Below are positions 24,228 through 35,226 of a DNA stretch of 64,000 nucleotides, one piece after another; the first letter of the stretch is position 1; each line of letters opens with the position of its first letter. The stretch lies in contig KL197714.1 in the NCBI GenBank assembly GCA_000697665.1, positions 1,242,497 to 1,306,496 on the forward strand, read 5' to 3'. Source of the DNA: Jaapia argillacea MUCL 33604. Taxonomy: Eukaryota; Basidiomycota; Agaricomycetes; Jaapiales; Jaapiaceae. The position numbers and the translations under genes are program-made. Below the pieces are notes generated by a model. It did no database searches, was not told the origin of the DNA, and saw only the letters and a list, made by a program, of their open reading frames with translations.

Positions 24228-25469
24228 ATGGCAAGCTCGTATGTATCCTGTCTGAACTCCCTTCAAATCTGATCCATATCGTTCCAGAATACAGAAGAAA
24301 TCCTGGGCAGATGATGACGATGAGATCGGTGAGTTCAGCACATCTCATTTTCTTGACTCAGCTCACATTTGTGAGACGCTCGACAGAGCAACCGAAAATC
24401 GAGGATTTCATCGACGAGAACGGGATCCGTACGACGATTGAATATACAACGAACGATGAGGGAAAGAAAGTAAAGGTAGGTCTCGATCTTCCAGTCATGT
24501 TCTTAGCTGAGAAAGTTTTGATATCGTTCATCGCCTTAGATCACGAGGAAGACCAAGCGGGTACTTCAAAAATCACTCGTAGAACACGCCGTGGCCGAAC
24601 GCCAAAATTGGGCCAAGTTTGGGAAGGAGAAAGGGAACAAGCCAGGTCCTGACCGGTCGACTACGACTGTCGCTGAAGATGTTGTGTTAAAATTGAGTGC
24701 TGGAAACAAGGTGTGTTCTTCATCCCTTGGCATGCAAGCCTTCCCTATCCGATTCGCCTCGTGGTGATACTTTTGATTTCGCAGACAACCGAAGCGGAGC
24801 AATCCCCCGAAGCTGCGATGAAAGCTAGCCTTGCCAAATCTGGAGCTGGAAAGGTCGTCTGTCGTCTCTGCAAAGGCAGTCATTTCACAGCCAAATGTCC
24901 ATACAAAGAAACTCTGGGTGGTTTGGATGGAACTGGTACGTCAGGATCTCTGTTTTTCCCTTAGACCAAAACTGACACTACTCCTAATTGTTTCTCAGAC
25001 GCCCCTCCCGCGTTCGGTGATGATGATGGGGCAGGTCCCTCAGACGCAGCACTAGGCGGTGCTCCCTCGGGTCCTTCCACTGGCGGCAAATACGTTCCCC
25101 CCTCGAGGCGGAACCGCGGACCGGGCGAGAGTCTCTCCACAGGGCGGGAAGACCTTCCCACCCTCCGGGTCACCAACATATCCGAAGACACACAAGAGAA
25201 CGATTTACGCGAACTGTTTGGTAGCTTTGGTCGGGTGGCCAGAGTTTACGTTGGTAGGGACAGAGAGACTGGCGCAGGGAAAGGCTTCGCATTTGTTAGC
25301 TTTGAAGATAGGTCTGTTGCGCAGAAGGCCATGGAGAAGACGCATGGAAGAGGTTATGATAACTTGATTTTGAATGTACAGTGGTCTCGTGAGTTGCTTC
25401 TCCTCCTCTCTGGAACGTTGTGGTTGGTGTTAATGGGTGTGTTCCCTTGTAGAACCGAGAGACAAGTGA
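24228..25469 (+). CDS. TIF35: Eukaryotic translation initiation factor 3 subunit G
   Basis: An eIF3 subunit that binds the 40S ribosome and helps scanning and reinitiation, in the cytoplasm. Seven exons (24228-24238, 24288-24328, 24387-24475, 24540-24710, 24785-24935, 24999-25388, 25453-25469) give 870 nt, or 289 residues. Motifs in order: KKSWADDDDEIEQPKI at the N-terminus; ITRKTKRVLQKSLVEHAVAERQNWAKFG; a CCHC-like zinc knuckle CRLCKGSHFTAKCPYKE; a Gly/Pro-rich linker KYVPPSRR; and a C-terminal RRM with LRVTNISEDTQENDLRELF (RNP2) and GKGFAFVSFE (RNP1). The end is NVQWSQPRDK. Length and domain order match fungal eIF3g. The first exon encodes only the first residues, MASS. The gene converges with the F-box gene on the other strand, with stops 224 bases apart. 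Confidence 0.95.
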
Positions 25470-25692
25470 TTTCGGACTCCGTTGTGTAGCCCCAGCTTGC
25501 GTGTATCTTTGCTTTTGCTCTATTGCATATCCTTGTACACCGCTCGATTTCTGCTGCTCCTCGATTTCGGTATGGTACAGATGCATTGCGGTCCTCCGAC
25601 CCCTCCTCAAGTTGTGGAGAAACGCTACAACAAGGCTCAAAACAAGATAGCACTATGTAACAATAAGAACTAGATCATATAGACCGACAATG

Positions 25693-27243
25693 TCATTGAT
25701 ACTCGGAAAAAGGCCGTGGTTTCTTCCCTGCAGTCATCCTCCGACATTCATTTACCAACCTCCTCAACTCTGGAAAAGGTCCAGCAGACACCATACTCAT
25801 AACGTCCGTCGGGGCATCGCTAAGCTCAGTCTCCGTACCGTCATCATCTCCATCTCCTTCGCCTTCAATCTGAGGGAGAGTGCCCAATAGATCACCCGTA
25901 CAATCCTCCAACCGAATTCCTTGAACAGCGCATTGCTTCCACCACCTCTCCCACCTCTCAGTGCACCTCTGATCCGGTCCGTTGGCTCTCTCTAGGTCAC
26001 TCAGAAGTCCTCGGCTGAGGACTCTGATATATTTGAGAGAGGGGAAGTTGGTCTTGTTTAGAGCGGCAAAGTTCATATCGTTCGTCCGTCTGATGATATG
26101 TGTGCGAAGGGGGTCAACGGAACCGTACGTCGAAGCAAACCCAACCCCGAACGCATACAACAGCTTATGACAACCAATATGCGTGATATTCAAATGTGGA
26201 CGACGAACGAACGGGTTGGTAGGGAGAGCCGTTTGGGCAATTGGTAAACGCCAGTCTGGATTAAACGAGAACGTCTTGAGAGCAGGACAGAGTTCGAGGA
26301 TGGTAGGGACGTCGAGGACGGGGATGAAGTTGAGGTCGAGGTAGGTGAGTTGGGAACCGTGTTCAGATAGGAAATCCATGACATCCGGGAGGTTCTCTCG
26401 ACTGTTACCGAAATCGAGGGAAAGGTTCCGAAGAACGGGGAGATCCCATCCTGTTGCTTGATCCAAGAAATCTTCGAAAAAATTTGCGAGGGAGAGTTGG
26501 GAGAGGTTTGGGAGGGAAAGTGTGATATTGGCCGCAGCTCCGAGGTGGACGACCTCCGAAACTGGTTGGCCGAATTGGATGTAGAGTGATGAGAGGTTTG
26601 GGAGGGATTCGAGTGCCCAGATGAGTCGGGGTAAGGCTTCGAATGGAATGGTCCATTGGACGGATCGAATGGAGTGCGAGCAAAATGTACATAGAGCGTC
26701 TGCGATGGGACCGAAGGAGACGTCTATAGGCCAAGTAATGGCGAAAACCTCCAGGTTCGGACAATGGCGGATGATGGAAACTACTGCGTTCTCCATGTTC
26801 TGGATGGAGACGCGTTCTGGGTGGTAGCGTACAAGGTGAAATCGCTTCGTAAATTTCCCAACTGTCGATTCTTGGTCCATGAGAGCGCAGAGTTGGCGGA
26901 GGCGGGATCCATTCTCGAGAAATACGTATTTGAAGAGGTATTCCGAACCGATTTGTCTCCATCTCTTGCATGTGGAGACGATGGCCTTCGGGTGAACGCA
27001 CGACGGTTAGAATTAGCTGGCTAGAAGAAACGAGATACGCACCTTCTTGGTCGCATAATTCTTCTTCTGGTCATCAACCAATTTCTCCAGCGGAGATCTC
27101 AGAGACCACTCGTTGAACAGAGTCCTGAACCAGGACGATTCGCTCCAAGCGGTCGGGACGGTGTGATCACGGAAGTGTTCGTCGTATGTCGCAATGTCGA
27201 AAATCGACACCCACAACTCTTCTGGTAGATCCAACCTCTCCAT
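25693..27243 (-). CDS. F-box/leucine-rich repeat-like protein, 497 residues
   Basis: Probable SCF ubiquitin ligase adaptor. The ATG at 27243 starts MERLDLPEELWVSIFDIATYDEHF, a box-like N-terminus. The second exon then gives AIVSTCKRWRQIGSEYLFKYVFLENGSRLRQL, the usual cold-start of agaricomycete F-box proteins. Exons 27243-27043 and 26985-25693 join in frame (498 codons) over a 57-nt GT-AG intron. The middle has irregular Leu-rich repeats (LPNLSSLYI, LPNLSQLSL, LPVLRNLSL, LTYLDLNF). The C-terminus has an acidic Gly/Asp stretch and ends at the TGA at 25693. Its substrate is unknown. Rapidly expanding F-box families are usual in mushrooms; this one appears intact. Confidence 0.8.
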
Positions 27244-27636
27244 GGTCTGAAAATGTAGTCTCGTGAGTGTCAAGCTCGAAAACGTCCGAAAAGGCTCTCA
27301 CCCACCGACGTTCACGTTCTCTGCAATTTCTCCACTAGTTTGTAGGTGTAACCGAAGGCTGCACTGGGCACTGACTGCAGCCGGTCCACACTTATCCTGC
27401 TTCTGGTTCGACGGCAGGGGTTGAAATCTGAGGTCGTCTGGGATCCGGTAATACTGCTTGACCTTGTTCACTGAGTGATTTAAGAGGTTTTTGCTCGGTC
27501 AGCCCAGCCAGTCAGGGGAGCAGGAAGGTTCGAACTTGTCATTGCTCGGTGATTGCAGGGGTCAGCGGACGTTTTTCGCCCACGTTGCGGCAGAATCGAC
27601 GTGGTCCGTGTCCTCAAAGGCTCAACTAGTACTTTG

Positions 27637-28484
27637 ATGAGCTCCACGACGACCGTAACGACGATGGATTCATCCTCCTGGTCTACAATTCTAGTAATCA
27701 ACCCCAACTCCTCGAAATCAGTCACAGAAGGCCTGAGAGCTGCGCTCAAACCTCTCGAGGAGCCATTTGGCCAGCAGTTGAAGATTAACTATCTTTATTG
27801 CACTGGTCATCCCGATGCTCCCCCATCAATCGACGACGCTGTTACTTCTACATTATCTGCAGCCGCTTGTTTTCCCTATATCCCATACGACCAACACGAA
27901 GGTTTCCTGGTTTGCTGCTGTATGCTACAGTCTCAACGTCATTCCTGCACAATGTCCGACTCACTGGCACAGTCAGTGACCATCCATTGACCCATATGCT
28001 TCGGCAAGTCACCGACAAGCCCGTCGTTGGTATATTCGAAGCAGCCATCTCTCATGCTCTCTTGGTCGGGAAGCGTTTCGGCATCATCACGACTGGCGTG
28101 GCCTGGAAGGTTCCCCTCAGCGATGGAGTTAGATCATTCATGGGAGGAGTGTCGGATAGGTTCGTTGGCGTTGAGTGCACGGGATTGGGTGTTGTGGAGT
28201 TGAAGACAGGCAGTGCGCGTAAGATCGAAGACGCTGTAAAAGCGGCGTCCGTCAGGATTGCAGAGCGAGGTGCCGATGTTATATTGTTGGGTTGCGCAGG
28301 TGAGCTCACTTTACAACTCAAGATTCTGACTCGTTTCTGAAAAACTTACCCAGGTATGGCGGGGATGGAGGCTACAGTGATGAGCGGTGTCGCGGAAGCT
28401 GGCCTCCCACCTGTCAAAGTAGTTGACGGTGCCAAAGCTGGTTTGATCTTGGTATCCGGTCTGGTCAAAGCAGCAGAGTTGTGA
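27637..28484 (+). CDS. Asp/Glu/hydantoin racemase-family protein (DCG1-like)
   Basis: Three exons (27637-27919, 27973-28299, 28354-28484) give 741 nt, or 246 residues. The family fold uses two cysteines as acid/base pair. Visible motifs are ILVINPNSSKSVTEGL at the N-terminus, then FLVCC with the first Cys followed across the intron by SDHPLTHMLR, PVVGIFEAAISHAL, GKRFGIITTGVAWK, and VILLGCAGMAGME with the second Cys. These match yeast Dcg1 and hydantoin racemases. A second in-frame ATG nine codons downstream could also be used. The gene converges with the hydantoinase-type gene (stops 220 bases apart), which supports a role in hydantoin- or allantoin-like ring compounds. The actual substrate is inference. 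Confidence 0.85.
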
Positions 28485-28703
28485 AGCGAGTTTCTTCGCT
28501 TGCGGTTGTTGTCGACTGGTGCAGAATCCACCACGTTAGACTTTAGTAAGGTCAGTATGTTTGACAATGGCAGATCATTCAAATCCCTCGTACTTGTGAT
28601 GACAAATGTCACCTCTATTTTTCGTGTCGGGATAAAACAAAGTGATTGGAGTCGTGCTCCTATCAACGCGCCTCCTCGACTAAGCGGAAGAATAGCATCT
28701 GGT

Positions 28704-31700
28704 CTACGCATATTCCAAAACGACACTCTTCGGCTCCACAAACACTCCCAGTGGTACATACCCAATATCCGGGTACCCAAATGCACCGGTCCCGCCAATC
28801 TCAAGTCCTCTTTTCGTCGCACTCCATCTTGGTGAACAAGTGATTCCGAGTACTGTAACCTTCAACCCATATCTAAACTCTGGGACACCCAGCGCCTTGC
28901 CCGATTGACTGTCCAAAACAGATATCAGATCTGGGACCATGGCGATGTAGCGAGGAGGGGAAGTGGGCGAGGGATGGTGGGCCGCATAGATATTCTCGTT
29001 CTTGAACGGGATCTTGAGTTGGCCGCCTGTTACCACTGGTTCGTATCCCGAACCATACGCGGCCACCGACGATCCTCGATCCTCTTCATCTTCTTCAGGA
29101 AGCTGCTGGATTGTAATTTCCCCATATGAATGCCCCTTGATCAATCTCCGCTCCACCGCGACAATTTTACCTCGGAATAAGATCTTCGCACTCTTCGTCC
29201 CACCAATCTCATCCACAATCTGCTCTGCAACCCTGTTCAACGTATTCCTTGCTTTCGCTCTCGCGATACACCTCCCAATTCTCCACGCCAACGACAGCGT
29301 ATTCATCACTCCATAATTGCGGACGCGATCGGTGGTAGTAGGCTTAGCAGCCATCCCCACCCTCGAACCCATCTCCGAACAAGAAGCTCGTAAAGCTCGA
29401 TCCACGATCTCATCGTCCGTCGTCTTGGTCATCAAGATATGTTTCCCATCCCCAGACGCGATCGCACAAGGGACCAACTGTCCAGTCTCGTGTACGCACA
29501 ACGTAGTCTGCCAATACGTCGGATACGCCCTCCCCATCCAATCCGCATCGATAACTGGCCTATCAAAGAATTTTGTCGAACCAAGTAGGAGAGGCTGCAA
29601 ACCGTTTGCACCACCGATCTCGAGGCCCATGACAGCGTCGAACGAATCGTGTCGGAGATAATCCATCAATTCGCGAATGGCGTCGATGGTTTCGTTCGCT
29701 GCTAGTCGTTCGACTGACACTGCTGGTGAACCCATATGACCACCCCAGTAAATGTTGGCGTCGGGATGGAGGTGGGAAGCATCGATGATGCGGATGGTGT
29801 GACCTTGGCGAAGTTGATCACGGAGTTGGATGTATTCGGGGAAAGGAGAGCCTCCGCCTGCGCATCCTAGGACGTAACAACCGTCGGCGAGCCACGCAAC
29901 GTCTACTTCGGATACTATCCATTCTGGATGTCTGGAAGTTTTGGAGGTGAGGACTCGAGGATGATATGCGTCCACATCAACAGCGGCAGAAGGCATATCC
30001 TTCACCTGGGCTTTCACAGCCTTTCGTCTCTCGGGTACTAGGTCAGCTTCTTCGACCCCGGCATCAACTGGTTCTTCGTCGACATCGTTACCCTCCGATA
30101 TTCCATCGAGTTCCCCGACAGCTTTAACGATGATCCGAACCTGATTAGCGACATACTGCAGTGGTATCGTCTCGACTTCCACTACCTCTGCGCTCCCCTT
30201 CCTTGCCCCATTCGCCACAGCCCTGCTCAAAGCCATCTCTTTTGCACGTTCCACAGCTGAAGCCAAAGTTTGTTCAGCTGTGTTCTGTATCAGGTCCACT
30301 GTCCCTCCAACTTTAGATATTGCTGCTCCGACGGCGTTGGCAACGTCGTGGAAGGGTGGGCAGATGAGTTTGGATACGCCTGCTAGGTTGGTTGGGGCGA
30401 TGATGGATCCACCTCCAACTAGAAGGACGGGCAAAGGTTCTGGAGAGGTTTTCATGATATCGATGACGCCTTCTAAGAGTGCTTTGACACGCGCTTGGGC
30501 GTGTTCTACGATGGTCTGATCCAGATCGCGAACGAGGGACGGGTTGCCGAGGGGTGTCCCAGCAGCAACGGTTATGTCAGTTGCTGTGAGGACCTCTCCA
30601 CCGAATACCTTGGCCTCCGTTGTGAGGAAATGTCCAACGGAATCAGGGCCCACTGTCGTGATAGGTCCGCGGTTGCTCTCTCCACCACCATCTTGAACGC
30701 GAACGATGGACCCACCGCCTAGGCCAATAGATTCGAGGTGGGGCATGGAGTAGTTGATTCGAACACCAGCGACTGTCACATAGGCTGAGGCTTGACGAGG
30801 AAAGCCAGATGGGAGGAGCACGCCAACATCTGTAGTGGTCCCTCCGATATCAACTACGATTGTCGACGTCCTTCCCTCTCCCTTCCCTCCATTATCCAAA
30901 CCTCCCAGATATGCAGCGCCTCTCATTGAGTTGGTCGCCCCAGATGAAAATGTTCGTATCGGCAAGCGTGCAGCAGACGTAGCATCCACCAATGTTCCGT
31001 CATTCTGGGTGAGGTAGAGAGGACATGCTTGGAGGTTGAGTCTTCTCATCGCTGATTTGAAACCACGGATTGTACGACGGGCGAATTTGAGGATCGAAGC
31101 GTTCAAGATTGAAGCATTTTCGCGTTCTAGGAAACCGATGTTGGAGACTTGGTGGGAGCAGACGACGTCCACCCCTGGCAGTTCTCGGAGGATGATTTCT
31201 CGAACTTTGGATTCCTGTCTGGACGCATCCAAATTGACGTTTGTGGGATGTCAGGGTGGCGCTGAGGATAGGAGCACTTACTGATGATGGTCATCAATGG
31301 GTGAGTACACACCGGCCACAACAATTGATGTGATCCCTCTCTCCTTGATCGCTCTACACTCCCGGACCACTTGGTTCTCATCTACCGGAGCCTCCTGCGA
31401 CCCATCAATGTGCAAACCCCCATCCACATACGCACAATACCCATTCATAATCTCCTTCAACTCCATCGGGAAATCCGAAAAAGGCGGGACCTCCCTCGTG
31501 AACGATTTCGATAAACGTATCACGGCGACTTTGGATAACCTCCTCGCATCATGTTCGACCACTGCATTGATGAAATGTGTGGTTCCGACTATCAAGCATG
31601 CTATGGAATCGAGAGGGATGGCAGATTGTTGGAGAACGGCGAGGACGGCGGTTTCGATACCGTCTGTTACGTTTGGTGTAGTTGCAGTTTTGTGATGGGC

Positions 31701-31811
31701 GATGACGCCTCGAGTGGTCGAGTGGAGGGCTTGGGTGTCTAGGAGGACGGAGTCTGTGTTGGTTCCGCCGACGTCTACGCCTATACGGATCGTCTTTTGA
31801 GGGATTGTCAT
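28704..31811 (-). CDS. Hydantoinase A/oxoprolinase fused to a DUF917 domain (1014 residues)
   Basis: Two exons, 31811-31282 and 31218-28704, join in frame over a 63-nt intron to 3045 nt. The N-terminal part opens with the sugar-kinase/actin-like phosphate loop IRIGVDVGGTNTDSVL, then LIVGTTHFINAVVE, followed by the core PLYLTQNDGTL, FSSGATNSMRGAAYL, VVDIGGTTTDVGVL, SIGLGGGSIVRV and LLVGGGSII. This is the HyuA/5-oxoprolinase ATP-dependent amidase fold. From about residue 620 a second module begins, WIVSEVDVAWLADGCYVLGCAGGGSP, continuing EIGGANGLQPLL, PVIDADWMGRAYP and ending VGVF-type sheets, typical of DUF917. No HyuB half is visible nearby. Expected role: ATP-dependent opening of a hydantoin- or oxoproline-like ring; substrate unknown. 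Confidence 0.88.
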
Positions 31812-32719
31812 TGGTGCTGGACTGGTGAGATATGGACGAGTGTTATCGAGATAATGGGCGGCCTGAGAAACAGTGGATAACTTTACTCACTGGCAGATGG
31901 AGCGCGCGAATGGAGGAGTCGTTGCCGATGGCAAAGTGACCAGTTATCTCGCCGTCGGCCCATGTCCCATCCTGCAACTTGAGGGGTGTATGTATACTTT
32001 GCGAAAGGCGTTGCGTCCAACAAAACACCGATTAAGAGACGTTGTAGATCCGAAACGACAAGCGGAGAAGACAGTATGTGTTTAGCACCCCGGCGCACAC
32101 AGATAGTCTGGTCAGAAGTCATCTTGATTCTTGACAACACCGGCTCATGATGAAATGAGACGAGCATGGAATCCGAATCACACTCAACCGTCTGTCGCTT
32201 TGCCACATCTCAGAAGAGGCAGATCTTTGTTGCGACCGAGCCTGCCATGAACAAGCACCCTCCGAGTCATCACCGTAACTGGGTCCCATGGGGGAAGGAA
32301 TGGGGAGTTATGATGAGGACGAGGTCTTACCGTATCTAGCCAAGATGACAAGGAATCCCGACAGCGCATCTTGCGGAAGTGGTTCGAGTATGAGCGGCTA
32401 TCGAGTATTGGAGGCATCGGAACGAGGAACGTCCCGCTAACTTGTTCTGAGCGATTGGGGGGTAGTCTCAATTTAAAGTAGGAGACGCTACTGAGAGGAT
32501 TTGTTGTATTATTAGGGTAAACTCCTGGTCAAGTTAGCGTTAGCATTCACGAGGCGTTCAAGTTTGCGCGAAGGGTTTCTATGAGTATGTTTGACGAACC
32601 TCATCCATCACTTTAAAATGCAACCAACCACAGGCCAAAGCGCAGCCTCCGATCACCAACTCCCAACCCACCAATTCAACCAACCTAACACAGCCACCAC
32701 CATTACCGGAAAAGACAAC
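31812..32719. other. Intergenic interval without a supported gene
   Basis: This lies between the start of the hydantoinase fusion and the stop of TRM44. It contains only short open frames on both strands with no motif. It presumably holds the hydantoinase promoter and the TRM44 3' flank. Confidence 0.4.
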
Positions 32720-34938
32720 TCAATGTTCACCAGCCTTCCCCTCTGGCTTCCTAACCCTAAACAACCCCCTCTCTTTCGTTTGTAAAATGATAGATTTAGC
32801 TCGTTCGAGCGTTTGTTCGGGTGGGGTGGGGAGTTTCTTTCGGCCTGGGGGTGCGTTAGCGTTGTTGTGGGTGGTTGTAAGGATCGGAAAGGAGACGAAA
32901 GGAGGAGAGAAAGAGAAGGGGAAGAAGAGACGAACCAACAACAGCCCAATTCCTCGTGCTAGGTATCCTCAAATTATCACACTCAACAACCCACCCACAC
33001 CACCCACTCAACCCCGCCAACCAGATCCTATAACTTGAATAAGAAGAGGAAGAGGAACCTTCGGAGCCTAGGGAGAGGGAGGTTATGAATGATGAGAGGG
33101 ATTGTTCGTTGGGTCTTTGAAGTTCGCGAGCATCTTTTGTTTGTAGCGAGCTCGGCTCCTCAAAAAATTCGTCGGCGCCCCTCCCCCTTGTAAACCTCTC
33201 GTCGAACGCCCATGCACAACATGGGATCGAGATGTACCCTGTAGCCATGTAACATGTAAGTTGATTAGTTTGATCTTTCATCGGTTTTTGATCGAAGTGG
33301 TGGGATGGGGGGTGAGGAACGAGGATGGGGAACGAGTAAGGGGATAAGTGGAATGAAGGATGCAAGGGTTGCGTGGAACGAAGAACGAGCAAAGAACTCA
33401 CCTGAGGAATCCATTAGAGTCGAGAGGACGGGTACCCAAGGCGTGAGTTCGTCAGCATGGTTCGCTATCAAGAACATTTGTGGGGTGTTGAGTATGGTGT
33501 TAATTTGGTTTTGGTCGGAGGAGGACGGCGAGGGTGTGTCTTCGCATGAACGAGATGCGTCCTCGCAAGAGCCCACGAGAGCTAACGGATCAACACCACC
33601 CACAACCAACCTCTCCCTCGTACTCTCCGGGTAGCCATCCCATGATTTACGAGCACGGACGTCGATTCCGTAGCCTTTGTAACCTTCGGAAAGGAGGATG
33701 TGGGTTAGGAGGGCGTTGCCGCATCTATTTGGGCATGAGTCGACGGGAGAGGGTGAGCCGAAAAGAAGGGATGAGAAAGGTGAAACGGAGAGGGTGAAAG
33801 GGAGGAGGCGGAAGGGAGGAAGGAGGAGGGAGGGAGGAAGGAGGGCGTACCCGAGATCTAAGAACCCACCAGGTGGTCTCCCCCATTTCTTCCATGGTTC
33901 CTCCTCCAACTTTTCTTCCTGCTCCTCTCCCTCAGGTGGAAAGGTGTCTTTCCAGAGGAGCATGAGATACGTCGCGATCCCAATATCCTAACCCCCTCCC
34001 AAATCAACATTTCTCCTCCCTGCCCCCACAAACCAAGACAAAAAACGCACCTCAAAAACATGTTTAAGCGGATCAGTCACCTCCCTCCACTCCTCAACCA
34101 AACCCTTATGTCTCTCCCTCATCACACCATACAAATCTTGGTATTCGTCACGGGGGATTAAGAGGTCGTGGGCGGTTCGTTTTTTGTAGGATGTTAGGGT
34201 TCCGTGGAGGTATCTGTGGAGGGTTTGGAGGAGGGAGAGGGAGGTGCGGTGGAGGCGGGAGGAGGGGTTCGTTGGGTCTTGATCGTTTTGAGATGTTGGG
34301 GGGAGGGGGAGGAGGGAGATGAGGAGTGTTGGGGAGGAAGGGGGGTGGAGGTGGAATGAGATTTGGGAGACTTGGGGGTGGTAGTACGGTAGAGGAGTGG
34401 AAGGGGATGGGAGGGGAGTCAAGACTAGGAGGGTTGGTGTTGTGTATAAAGGATCATCTTCTGATCCTTGGGTCTTCATATCCTCTAGTTCATGAGGATC
34501 GGGAGATTTAGTGTAGAGAGTACATAGTTGTTCTAACGAGGCGTCGCGAGTCGGTCTCCGAGGAAGGAGTTTGCGGTAGTATGCTTTTGTTGGTTCGTAC
34601 CCTTTGATTTGGGGTGTGGATGGTGGGAAGGGTGGGGAAGTGTACGTAGCGATCAATTCGGACCGGAGGATGAGTGTAGAATTGTATTCGGGATGATTAA
34701 CGAGTAACATCGCAGCTTCTTCAAACTATGCTCTTCAATCAACCCCTCCCTCACCTAAACCGTGATGGAGAGGACATACAATTGACAAAGGAAAGTCTGC
34801 GGGACATTGGATCACGGGGATCGCTTCCTCTATTTTCTGATCACCTATTGGGGATGTAGAAGTGAAGATTAGAGGGGGGATGGGTGAGTCGGGCGGGCAT
34901 GGCGTTGGGAGGAATTGGGGTCGGGGTGTGTTGGACAT
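32720..34938 (-). CDS. TRM44: tRNA (uracil-2'-O-)-methyltransferase, Trm44 family
   Basis: S-adenosylmethionine-dependent enzyme making 2'-O-methyluridine at position 44 of tRNA-Ser. The ATG at 34938 gives MSNTPRPQFLPTP. The second exon starts FEEAAMLLVNHPEYNSTLILRSEL. Further on come RDASLEQLCTLY, the region [25 protein letters not shown] joined across an intron at about 33990-34053, the SAM motif GGFLDLG/CGNALLTHILLSEGYKGYGIDVRARKSWD, then WVPVL and the late motif ISIPCCAWAFDERF. The C-terminus ERAKSIILQTKERGLFRVRKPEGK is also family-typical. At least five exons are needed. The gene is divergent with CSN3; start codons are 288 bases apart, suggesting a shared promoter region. Confidence 0.88.
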
Positions 34939-35226
34939 GGGGTGGATGAGTGCAACTTGAATGATCAGCGCCCAGTCGAAGCGAGTCGAAGTCCATCAAT
35001 CGATTCCCACGCCTCTAATCTTGCCCTCGTGCCCCTGAATCTCAACGCGTACCACTGCAGTGCCAACCTCGCTCCGTATCCCAAGTCTGATTCTGACGAT
35101 CCAGTACTTGCAGAGCCATCAGCAACCCAGGCTACCTACCAAGGTCGCACATCCATAGCGAGTTGACTGAAGTAAGTGTCGATTGATCTTTGATACGGGC
35201 GGGCACCACTAACGCCCCCACCCAGA

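Noticed and set aside
27525-27545. GGTTCGAA-like T-loop suggestive of a tRNA
   Set aside because: No matching acceptor or D-arm could be paired around it.
33265-34710. Plus-strand frames opposite TRM44
   Set aside because: They are antisense shadows of well-supported TRM44 exons.
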